From contig JAJYJL010000446.1 of NCBI GenBank assembly GCA_021789565.1, forward strand, positions 1-6,804: DNA of 6,804 bases. The letters run 5' to 3'. Under the pieces are notes generated by a model that saw only the letters and a list, made by a program, of their open reading frames with translations, searched no databases and had not been told where the DNA came from. Source of the DNA: Acidobacteriota bacterium (GTDB lineage Bacteria; Acidobacteriota; Terriglobia; UBA7540). Every line of letters starts with the position of its first letter. Within the stretch, counting starts at the first letter, position 1. The translations under genes were made by a program, and so were the position numbers. Below are positions 1-5,559 of this stretch, one piece after another.

Positions 1-1776
1 ATATTCAATGCTGGCCAGTGTGCTATAGACGGTCGCGAGGGCAGGAGAAGCAGCCCCCGGCGGGTCTTCGGTTTGGGCGATGACGTGTCTGGAAAGATCG
101 GCGGCCGCATGAAGTTGTCCCGTCAACTGATAGAGCAGGGTCAAACTTCCGACAATGAGCATCGCGCCTGCGGTAAAGCCCGCCGCCTGGCACAAGGGGA
201 GCGCATCCCGGTAGATCTCGAGCGCCTTGACCCCATGGCCAGCCTGATGGTTCGTCGCCGCGAGTGCGAAACGCGTCATGCCCTGGAGGTAGACATCCTG
301 CTTCTGCGCTCGGTCCACCGCCGTGCGGGCCAGTTCGCACGCCCTCTCGGTTTCCCCCTCCAGGGAAACGACAAAGGCGCGAAGGGCGAGGGCTTCGGCC
401 ATAATTGCGTTCGCCTCATCGAGCGCGCCGGAGCGAGTGCATTCCTCAGCCGCCGCCTCAGCATCGTGGAGATAGGCTTTCGCCGGACTGGTTAGCCCGC
501 GCAGAATCAGCGACCCTGCCAGTGCCAGGTTGGCACGCGGGCCAGCGACGCGCCATTCTGCCGGGAGCCGGTGCAGCCAGTCCTCGACCGTCTGTGCATA
601 CCCTTGCATCAACATCGGCCGGGCATGTTGTTCCAGGAGGGGCACCGCCCGCGCATAATCGAGAGCAGCGAACGCGTGCTCCACAGCCTCGGCGGCCATA
701 CCCTGTTGCTCATACCACTCCGAGGCACGGCGGTGCAGTTCGGGCACGCGGGCCGGCTCCGTGCGATTGAGCTGGCCACGGAGCAAGTCGGCGAAGAGAT
801 GATGATAGCGGTACCAGGTATGTTCTTCATCGAGCGGAATAACAAACACATTGGAGGAATAGAGGTGTGCTAGAATGGCTGCGCTATCCGCGCGCTCCGC
901 CACCGCATTGCAGAGCGGACCACTCAGTCTGTCCAGGACGGAGGTGCAGAGAATATAATCTTGAATATCCGGCTGTTGTCGGCGCAGTACCTCCTCAGTG
1001 AGATAACTGAGGATAAAGTGCTGACTACCGGAGAGTCTAGCGATGAACTCGCCCCGGTTCTCGCGATTCTTGAGCGAGAGCGCGGCAAGTTGCAGACCGA
1101 CGACCCAGCCTTCCGTACGGTCTGAGAGGGATGCCGTCTCCTCACGTGACAGAGCAAGGTCCATCACTTCGTTCAAGAAGGCGTTGGCTTCATCGAGCGT
1201 AAACCGCAGGTCCGCTGCCCGGATTTCCGTGACTTGGTTGTTGGCCCGGAGCCGGGCGAGCGGGAGCGATGGATCTTCTCGCGTGAGAAGAACGAGAAAG
1301 AGACAAGGAGGTGGGTTGGTCGCAAGCTTTTCGAGAACATCGAGGACGGTAGAATTCTGAATGACGTGGAGATCGTCCAGGACAAGGAGGAACGGACTGG
1401 CGACTTGAAGGAGGTCATTCACCAAACCAGCACTGATGGTCTCGACAGGAGGAAGCTGAACGGAGTTTAGAGCCAGCCCAATTTCCTTTCCGACATTCTG
1501 ATCAGCCTTTTGGAGCGCTGCAATGAAGTAGGAAAAGAAACGTGCCGGGTCATTGTCGGAAGGATCGAGGGAAAGCCAGGAAACCGGTTGGTTCAACCCT
1601 TGAAGCCATTCAGTGACGCACGTGGTTTTTCCGAATCCCGCGGGCCCCGAGACTAGAGTAATCTGTCGCCCGGACTCGAATCCCTCGGCCAACCGCGCGA
1701 TGAGCTGCGGGCGGCGGACCCGCTTCGGCGGTAAGGAAGGGTGGCGCAGCTTGGTCTGCAGAAGAACACTCGGCAC
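1..1776 (-). CDS. LuxR-family LAL/MalT-like ATP-dependent transcriptional regulator, C-terminus outside window
   Basis: I translated this frame by hand through 592 codons without a stop. It runs off the left edge, so the C-terminal LuxR helix-turn-helix (expected about 250-330 residues further on) is not seen. The start is GTG at 1776-1774: GAGGAG lies 8 bases upstream and an in-frame TGA lies five codons before it, so no earlier start is possible. Visible landmarks are a Walker A motif GPAGFGKTT (residues 44-52), a Walker B strand FLLVLDDLH (129-137), the sensor-like TREDPSLPLARLR (165-177), the family hallmark WYRYHHLFADLL (321-332), and then an Ala-rich, TPR-like helical region from about 350 to the edge. 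Members of this STAND NTPase family are cytoplasmic; they bind ATP and an inducer, oligomerise and activate promoters. MalT responds to maltotriose, but the ligand here is unknown. The gene has its own promoter region, apart from the upstream defence genes. Family assignment is firm; the regulon is unknown. Confidence 0.93.
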   Translation of the reverse strand, partial: MPSVLLQTKLRHPSLPPKRVRRPQLIARLAEGFESGRQITLVSGPAGFGKTTCVTEWLQGLNQPVSWLSLDPSDNDPARFFSYFIAALQKADQNVGKEIGLALNSVQLPPVETISAGLVNDLLQVASPFLLVLDDLHVIQNSTVLDVLEKLATNPPPCLFLVLLTREDPSLPLARLRANNQVTEIRAADLRFTLDEANAFLNEVMDLALSREETASLSDRTEGWVVGLQLAALSLKNRENRGEFIARLSGSQHFILSYLTEEVLRRQQPDIQDYILCTSVLDRLSGPLCNAVAERADSAAILAHLYSSNVFVIPLDEEHTWYRYHHLFADLLRGQLNRTEPARVPELHRRASEWYEQQGMAAEAVEHAFAALDYARAVPLLEQHARPMLMQGYAQTVEDWLHRLPAEWRVAGPRANLALAGSLILRGLTSPAKAYLHDAEAAAEECTRSGALDEANAIMAEALALRAFVVSLEGETERACELARTAVDRAQKQDVYLQGMTRFALAATNHQAGHGVKALEIYRDALPLCQAAGFTAGAMLIVGSLTLLYQLTGQLHAAADLSRHVIAQTEDPPGAASPALATVYSTLASIEY

Positions 1777-1784
1777 GGGCGGAT

Positions 1785-1790
1785 CTCCTC
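1785..1790 (-). promoter_or_regulatory. Ribosome binding site of the LAL regulator
   Basis: On the minus strand GAGGAG is followed by 8 bases and then GTG. It supports the GTG start at 1776, the only start available downstream of the in-frame TGA at 1791-1789. Confidence 0.75.
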
Positions 1791-1847
1791 AGCGAGACAC
1801 AGAGTTGTAGGTCAGCTCCACGCCTGCGCTCGAAATCAGATGTACTC

Positions 1848-1853
1848 ATTATA
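1848..1853 (-). promoter_or_regulatory. Candidate -10 box of the LAL regulator promoter
   Basis: The minus strand carries an exact TATAAT preceded by a G run. Transcription from it would begin near 1841 and give a leader of about 65 bases before the GTG. No good -35 hexamer sits 16-18 bases upstream (the sequence there is GTGGCG or similar), so the promoter would need an activator, or the match is chance. Seen: the hexamer. Inferred: its use. Confidence 0.4.
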
Positions 1854-1941
1854 CCCCCGTTCACCAATGCCGCCACACTCCATAGTGCTCAGGAAGCCGA
1901 ATGCCGAGGGTCGCAGCACGTAATGCTTCAACCTATTGACA

Positions 1942-1965
1942 ACGACTTCCAAAAGGGACGACTTC
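1942..1965. repeat. Short direct repeat upstream of the LAL regulator promoter
   Basis: ACGACTTC occurs at 1942-1949 and again at 1958-1965, a 16-base period. It lies roughly 100 bases upstream of the predicted transcription start of the regulator. It may be an activator or autoregulatory site, but two 8-bp copies are weak evidence. Confidence 0.3.
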
Positions 1966-2040
1966 GAACTTATCGAGCCGCGCACATATTCCGTAGCTCC
2001 TTCATCATGATCGCGGGCTTGAGGCCAATGGATGGCGCAA

Positions 2041-2170
2041 CAGGCAAGATTTGACAGCCCGATCTGGACACACATATTGAGGTCATTGGAAAGAAGAAAG
2101 GCGACCCATGAGGGGTCGCCTTTTCTTGTTCCGAGCGGCACGGTCGGCTCATTTCACCAAATCTTGCCTG
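2041..2170. repeat. 130-bp element bounded by a perfect 13-bp inverted repeat and enclosing a terminator
   Basis: CAGGCAAGATTTG at 2041-2053 is exactly reverse-complementary to CAAATCTTGCCTG at 2158-2170. A second, shorter pairing lies just inside: AGCCCGA at 2056-2062 against TCGGCT at 2144-2149, with one bulged C. The terminator hairpin at 2097-2123 sits in the middle. The shape suits either a small non-autonomous mobile element with terminal inverted repeats or a structured 3' untranslated RNA. No clear target duplication is visible; only AA occurs on both sides, which is uninformative. Confidence 0.5.
2097..2123 (-). terminator. Rho-independent terminator after the Abi-type cassette, possibly bidirectional
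   Basis: An 11-bp perfect stem (AAAGGCGACCC at 2097-2107 pairing with 2113-2123) closes a 5-base loop. On the minus strand the stem runs into TTTCTTCTTTCC, on the plus strand into TTTTCTTGTT, so it could work both ways. It lies about 200 bases after the stop codon of the last cassette gene (2324) and before the LAL promoter, so it most likely ends the minus-strand cassette transcript and insulates the regulator. Confidence 0.85.
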
Positions 2171-2211
2171 AAGGCACTGACAAACGTGCGAAGCGACATT
2201 GTCGGCTTTCG

Positions 2212-2261
2212 GCGGAGTGCTGCTCTTGGACAACGCCGAGGTTACTCCGCGAGCTGCACTC
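2212..2261. repeat. Two overlapping, mutually exclusive inverted repeats
   Basis: GCGGAGT at 2212-2218 pairs perfectly with ACTCCGC at 2244-2250. GAGTGCTGCTC at 2215-2225 pairs in 10 of 11 positions with GAGCTGCACTC at 2251-2261. The two stems share GAGT, so an RNA could form only one at a time. The site lies in the 3' flank of the cassette, between the last stop codon and the terminator. Confidence 0.4.
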
Positions 2262-2323
2262 GATAGCTATAGTTGAGAACGAACGCGAATGCGTATTTGA
2301 ACGGGCCAATCTGCGAACGCATA

Positions 2324-3259
2324 CTATTGCTTGCGAAAATAGGCTTGGACATCGTCATTCCACACGAAGAATGACCCAGCGAGATTGCACCAGACTTCCC
2401 GCTCGATGTTGCCAATGACCTTGAAAATCTTAACCCGCTTGCCCACTTTCCCTGCTTTGCGGACATGCGTCGACGATCTACCTTCAAGTTCAGCGGGAGA
2501 ATAGATGCGGATTGCACCATCCGTATGGGTAAATGCCTTTAGAGCCGGATTGTAGATCGCGTGCAGGTAGCGACCGCCGCGTTCGCTCACGGCTTCAGCC
2601 CGTGGCACCTCTTCACACCTGAAATGGATGCCGTCCGGGCGCGGACTCCAGACAAGATCCGTGAAATTGCTCCCCTCGTGTGAGGCATACTCTGGCCTCC
2701 ACTTCGCGTGTCTATCCTCGTTCAGCTCCTCAAGCTCATTCCAATCAAGTGGCTTTCCATACACCCACATCTTGTACAACGGAACTCCAACCTGCTCACG
2801 CTCTGTGAGCATGAACGGATCAAGTCGGACTCGAACATCGTGCGTCGTGTACAGCTCAATCAGGACTCGATTTGCCCAGTACATGGAATTGGATGCGGGA
2901 AGAGATGGCATTATGTGGAACGCCGTTTGCCCACGTTCAAATGCCTGGTTTGTAGTGTCGAAATCACGTGCCCTTACCATCATTTCCTCATCGACAGCCA
3001 CGCCTGCCAGGTCAGGATGAGAATACGGCAGCGCTGGGACAATGCTGTCCTGATGGGAGACTGCCTCAAGGCGTCTTCGTGCAATTTCGGAGGAGAGAAT
3101 GACCGCGGCACGGTTTGTATCTCCGATGGCATTCACCCAAGAACGTAGTTGCGGGCTCGCAGAGTCCTCTTCCCCTTGCAAAGCGGTAATTATTGTCCAC
3201 TCTAGGTCCAAGCTCGTGTGGATGAAACGTGCAACTATCTCTTCCGGTATTGCGGTCAT
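2324..3259 (-). CDS. Unrecognised 311-residue protein, third gene of the Abi-type cassette
   Basis: I do not recognise this family. The start is ATG at 3259-3257, because GGAGG sits 7 bases upstream (3271-3267); a TTG eight codons earlier (3283) would add residues but has a poorer site. The protein is soluble-looking, with no signal peptide or membrane helix. The N-terminal half appears helical and acidic. The middle has aromatic-rich stretches such as VPLYKMWVYGKPLDW. A basic cluster RKAGKVGKRVKIFK near residues 267-280 precedes a Trp-containing C-terminal tail; it could contact nucleic acid, but that is inference. It follows the nuclease-like gene in the same direction after a 171-base structured spacer and precedes the terminator at 2097-2123, so cotranscription with the two upstream genes is plausible. 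No catalytic motif is evident. Confidence 0.8.
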   Translation of the reverse strand: MTAIPEEIVARFIHTSLDLEWTIITALQGEEDSASPQLRSWVNAIGDTNRAAVILSSEIARRRLEAVSHQDSIVPALPYSHPDLAGVAVDEEMMVRARDFDTTNQAFERGQTAFHIMPSLPASNSMYWANRVLIELYTTHDVRVRLDPFMLTEREQVGVPLYKMWVYGKPLDWNELEELNEDRHAKWRPEYASHEGSNFTDLVWSPRPDGIHFRCEEVPRAEAVSERGGRYLHAIYNPALKAFTHTDGAIRIYSPAELEGRSSTHVRKAGKVGKRVKIFKVIGNIEREVWCNLAGSFFVWNDDVQAYFRKQ

Positions 3260-3266
3260 TGGACAA

Positions 3267-3271
3267 CCTCC
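3267..3271 (-). promoter_or_regulatory. Ribosome binding site fixing the start of the 311-residue protein
   Basis: GGAGG on the minus strand is followed by 7 bases and ATG at 3259. This favours that ATG over the in-frame TTG at 3283. Confidence 0.75.
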
Positions 3272-3320
3272 AGTCGATTTCAAAGTTGCCTCTCAAGGAG
3301 GCCGGTTAGTGAACATAGCC

Positions 3321-3421
3321 GGACAGCAGATTGGGTTGATGGCGCCAGCGTGCGAGTTCCCGGAGACCGCGCCGAAAGTTCGCCCGGGATGCTCACGCAG
3401 GTACCCCGCTTGGATCTGTCC
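3321..3421. repeat. Long imperfect inverted repeat in the spacer between cassette genes 2 and 3
   Basis: The outer arms GGACAG (3321-3326) and CTGTCC (3416-3421) pair perfectly. Moving inwards, GGCGCC (3341-3346) faces GGTACC (3400-3405) with one mismatch and one wobble, GCGTG (3348-3352) pairs with CACGC (3394-3398), AG (3355-3356) with CT (3392-3393), and TCCCGG (3358-3363) with CCGGGA (3384-3389). The apical loop of 20 bases can itself form a CGA/TCG stem. The arms are interrupted by small bulges and one larger internal loop. It lies wholly between a stop codon (3431) and the next RBS. Candidates are an mRNA processing or attenuation structure or a palindromic repeat. Confidence 0.55.
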
Positions 3422-3430
3422 TCCAACGGG

Positions 3431-4156
3431 TCAATTGCCAACTTGCGTTAGTTGTTCTGGATAATTCGGCATAATCTCACTAACCCCGGCTAGCCGTGTC
3501 TGGCGTCGTTGTGGCGAGGAGATAATATGGTCGATCTCATCTCTGATGCGACGCAAGGCGTGAGGTTCATAAGTATCCCAATCGGTCTCAGCTCGGTGCG
3601 CATTCAGGAACAGGACCGATGGCGCGGGCATATTGCGCAGGTAATCAGTAATTGGGTAGTCGACCAATACCTTTTTGAAATTCGCTGCGACGCCTTCGTG
3701 GATCAATTCGCTGTACCCTTCAAGTTCAGGCCCCGCTTCCAGACATCTTTGCAGGCACGCGTCATACTTCGGACCGAAATAGTGGCCGCGTCCGTGCTGC
3801 CTACAGAAGAATGCCGTCATTTCGTCCGCGAGGACAACGTATAGCAAGTCAATGTTCTGATGGATCGCCGCGATGCGGTCGATATTCACCGTTAAGCCTG
3901 TTATGCCATTCGGTCTTGTGGGATTGTTGTGTACAAGCTCCAAGAGTAGCCGTGGTTTGCCCTGGGTGTGGAGAATTGCATCTGTGTAGCAGAGAGTCCG
4001 CTTCTTCTGCTCAGGCTCCTTCTGGCCTGATTGGAATCTCGGATTAGGGAGATCAAGCCTGCCCTTCCGGCGCTCGATTAGCAGTTCATATCCGGGAATA
4101 TCAAGCCGATTCAGCCGATTCAGGACTTGTTTGTGTAACGACGATTCTTCCGTCAT
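3431..4156 (-). CDS. Possible divergent PD-(D/E)xK-type nuclease, second gene of the Abi-type cassette
   Basis: This is a 241-residue soluble protein with ATG at 4156 and an excellent AAGGAGG site 7 bases upstream. I cannot name the family. Residues 57-110 have the look of a restriction-endonuclease-fold core: a strand with Asp (YTDAIL, D59), a turn with GKP, a hydrophobic strand ending in Glu (RLLLELV, E73), a polar loop NNPTRPNGITG, a helix, and another hydrophobic strand (NIDLLYVVLAD, 101-111). The usual Lys two residues after the Glu is Val75, so the active site would be atypical or lost. The N-terminal helix contains LHKQVLNRLNRL; the C-terminal half is Arg-rich and predicted helical. 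It starts 47 bases after the AbiGi-like stop, which suggests one operon. The gene is firm; the nuclease idea rests on pattern only and could be wrong. Confidence 0.85.
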   Translation of the reverse strand: MTEESSLHKQVLNRLNRLDIPGYELLIERRKGRLDLPNPRFQSGQKEPEQKKRTLCYTDAILHTQGKPRLLLELVHNNPTRPNGITGLTVNIDRIAAIHQNIDLLYVVLADEMTAFFCRQHGRGHYFGPKYDACLQRCLEAGPELEGYSELIHEGVAANFKKVLVDYPITDYLRNMPAPSVLFLNAHRAETDWDTYEPHALRRIRDEIDHIISSPQRRQTRLAGVSEIMPNYPEQLTQVGN

Positions 4157-4163
4157 GATCAGG

Positions 4164-4168
4164 CCTCC
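4164..4168 (-). promoter_or_regulatory. Ribosome binding site of cassette gene 2
   Basis: On the minus strand AAGGAGG precedes ATG (4156) by 7 bases. All three cassette genes carry the same GGAGG core at 5-7 bases from the start. Confidence 0.8.
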
Positions 4169-4203
4169 TTGAAGGCGGCTTTCACGATGGGTAAATGGGT
4201 ATT

Positions 4204-4923
4204 CTAGAACTGGTCACAATTGTCGGCATCAACCATCATCGGCAAATGCGATGCGAAATGTCGCTTAATTTGTGAATCACCGAGGATGGCCTTCCGAGTT
4301 TTCTCATCCGGGGCGATAATGATTGCGACATCGCCGGGCGAGAACATGAAATATGCCGTGTCACCGTCCCATCGGAGCCAGTCTGGTGAAGGCACCTCCC
4401 TTGGGGGGTTGCCACTGAAGAGTTTCCATGGCACCATTCTCCATTCCATTTCGTCGTAATAGGTAAGATTTCCGTCAGGAATCTCGGACATTAGTTTGAG
4501 GAAGCTAAGAACAATGCCGAGTCCTTCTATCCTGCCGGCCTGAGGGATGATCTGATTGGCGAGGTTTGTGTTCACCACGCCACCAGCAGCGTTTCGAATA
4601 TAGAAAACGGGATTCGCTCCGTGATCCATCAACCAATTCCTTCTAAAGCCGATGCCCAGTCTGCCGTACTGATCCGTGTGTTTCTCTACATCGCTAAGTC
4701 GCAGCTCGGTGAAGCAAATCATCCCAGTCCTTGGAATCGGCGCTGAACCTGTCCCCGCGCCGTGCACAATCTCGTCCTTATGGGGCAAGGAAAAACGGAG
4801 ACCGTCTGTATAGAAACGTCTGATTAAGTCAACATATGCGTCTGTGATTCTAGATTCGTCTGTTAGGCCAAAGACTTGTTTCTTGCCAGTCCAATGGACA
4901 AGAAGTTCCGACCGAGTGCTCAC
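4204..4923 (-). CDS. AbiGi-like abortive infection protein, first gene of the cassette
   Basis: The 239-residue product matches the pattern I know for the AbiGi family (lactococcal AbiG phage resistance, labelled putative antitoxin). LVHWTG lies near the N-terminus (8-13), then MICFTELRLSDVEKH (68-82), YGRLGIGFRRNWL (86-98), GANPVFYI (102-109) and YYDEMEWRMVP (155-165). I chose GTG at 4923 because GGAGG lies 5 bases upstream and because family members begin shortly before the V/I-H-F/W-T motif. An in-frame TTG at 4998 would add 25 residues with a weaker site. The protein is cytoplasmic, with no membrane segment. In lactococci AbiGi is paired with AbiGii; here the next gene, 47 bases on, is unrelated to what I know of AbiGii. 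The family call comes from remembered motifs, not a search. Biochemical role is unknown. Confidence 0.72.
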   Translation of the reverse strand: MSTRSELLVHWTGKKQVFGLTDESRITDAYVDLIRRFYTDGLRFSLPHKDEIVHGAGTGSAPIPRTGMICFTELRLSDVEKHTDQYGRLGIGFRRNWLMDHGANPVFYIRNAAGGVVNTNLANQIIPQAGRIEGLGIVLSFLKLMSEIPDGNLTYYDEMEWRMVPWKLFSGNPPREVPSPDWLRWDGDTAYFMFSPGDVAIIIAPDEKTRKAILGDSQIKRHFASHLPMMVDADNCDQF

Positions 4924-5190
4924 AGTATCCTCCGTCCAAGCGAAACGTCTGGAAATCTGCAGGTTCCCACGGTGGCTTGCGGCGATAGCTATGCTCAAAC
5001 CCGACGCCTCTTCCGTTGTCGTGGCATCGTCACCGGTGATGCATTTTGAGAATTAGAAAGCTCGTCTGATAGTGGCTTCCTCCGCTTTCTCTTCGAGTTA
5101 CCTTGAACGACGGTGGTCTGGGGAGTGATAGATTGCAGGATTTGGAGAATCAGGTCTCCCGATTAAGCAGGCTCCCAGGCGAACATTCCC
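4924..5190. other. Spacer between the HEPN-like remnant and the AbiGi-like gene
   Basis: This 267-base stretch should contain the promoter of the cassette on the minus strand, but I find no good -35/-10 pair. It holds the perfect palindrome TCACCGGTGA at 5030-5039, a possible operator, and a ten-residue, very basic mini-frame (ATG at 5027) with no ribosome binding site. No credible gene is present. Confidence 0.45.
4929..4933 (-). promoter_or_regulatory. Ribosome binding site fixing the GTG start of the AbiGi-like gene
   Basis: GGAGG on the minus strand is followed by 5 bases and GTG at 4923. It decides against the longer reading from TTG at 4998. Confidence 0.7.
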
Positions 5191-5486
5191 TCAATGCTCG
5201 GCCTTGGAATCGGGGCCACCCGAAGGCACCGAAACCAGCCAAGGCACTTCAAACACCCGAAACACAGGATAAGCGAAATGCGGACCTATGTCGAGGTTCG
5301 CTGCAAACAACATATGGTAGTAGCGCGTTACTAGCGCCCCAAACCATTGAGCGCAGCGGAGATGGTATCTAGGGAGAGATCGAAGCTAGGATCCTTCTGA
5401 TCCCAATGAGCCACCCTGCGATCTGCGTACTCTTCGATTGCCTTGCAAGTATGCTTAAGAGAGTGGAGGTCATTAATTTGACAATG
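5191..5486 (-). pseudogene. Remnant of an AbiU2/HEPN-like gene, 5'-truncated and frameshifted
   Basis: Two minus-strand frames join into one protein-like sequence. The first (5486-5334, 51 codons) contains KAIEEYADRRVAHWDQKD and a following Ser/Leu-rich helix, then hits TAG at 5333. The second (from 5337, 48 codons, stop at 5193-5191) reads ALVTRYYHMLFAANLDIGPH and later FRVFEVPWLVS. The order resembles the C-terminal half of AbiU2-type HEPN proteins as I remember them: an AHxD motif, a short helix, a (K/R)Y..LL helix, and a final I/V-F-x-x-PW(I/L). The frames differ by one base in the G run at 5337-5340 (four present, five needed). An in-frame TGA at 5489-5487 and no further homology upstream show that the N-terminal half is missing, apparently at the IS boundary. 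HEPN proteins are usually RNases; a typical Rx4-6H motif is not clear here. Likely non-functional. The frameshift could instead be a sequencing error, but the truncation would remain. Confidence 0.6.
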
Positions 5487-5510
5487 TCACATTAGGCGGG
5501 TGCTCTGGAG

Positions 5511-5538
5511 CCGACTGGGACGTTAATCACAGTATGAT
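5511..5538 (+). promoter_or_regulatory. Candidate transposase promoter
   Basis: TATGAT at 5533-5538 is a good -10 box. CCGACT at 5511-5516, 16 bases upstream, keeps only the GAC core of a -35. The predicted start would be about 15 bases before the GTG codon, leaving little leader and no clear ribosome binding site, which is common for weakly expressed transposases. Confidence 0.25.
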
Positions 5539-5559
5539 GTCCCTATTCAGAATACCCCC

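Larger units (their letters stand above)
1777..2323. other. Intergenic region without a convincing gene
   Basis: I read this 547-base stretch on both strands. It has open frames up to about 100-130 codons, but these overlap one another, cross the terminator hairpin, lack a ribosome binding site and resemble no family I know. There is no tRNA or rRNA. What it does hold is regulatory or repeat-like: the LAL regulator's RBS and -10 box, an 8-bp direct repeat ACGACTTC at 1942-1949 and 1958-1965, a perfect 13-bp inverted repeat at 2041-2053 and 2158-2170 enclosing a terminator at 2097-2123, and overlapping inverted repeats at 2212-2261. Confidence 0.6.

Noticed and set aside
1836..2141. A 101-codon minus-strand frame upstream of the LAL regulator
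   Set aside because: It starts inside the terminator hairpin and runs across the candidate promoter; no RBS and no recognisable motif.
1900..2330. tRNA gene or attachment site in the intergenic region
   Set aside because: A TTCGAA-like motif near 1964 is not within a cloverleaf; no acceptor or anticodon arms can be drawn.
2708..3148. A 146-codon plus-strand frame
   Set aside because: It lies antisense to the 311-residue protein, which has a strong RBS; it is a shadow.
3310..3398. A 38-codon minus-strand frame starting GTG in the spacer
   Set aside because: It is short, coincides with the inverted repeat and has no properly spaced ribosome binding site.
3296..3430. Integron attC site in the structured spacer
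   Set aside because: The long imperfect inverted repeat is suggestive, but the outer boxes (GTTAGTG, CTCCAAC) do not fit GTTRRRY/RYYYAAC, and the other intergenic gap in the cassette has nothing similar.
3294..4171. Inverted 10-mer CAAGGAGGCC at 3294-3303 and 4162-4171
   Set aside because: One copy is the ribosome binding site of cassette gene 2 and the other a chance look-alike; the spacing has no structural meaning.
4995..5027. Ten-residue basic leader-like frame (MPRQRKRRRV) before the AbiGi-like gene
   Set aside because: There is no ribosome binding site; such a short frame is expected by chance.
5103..5372. An 89-codon plus-strand frame
   Set aside because: It overlaps the HEPN-like remnant on the other strand, has no ribosome binding site and no protein-like composition.
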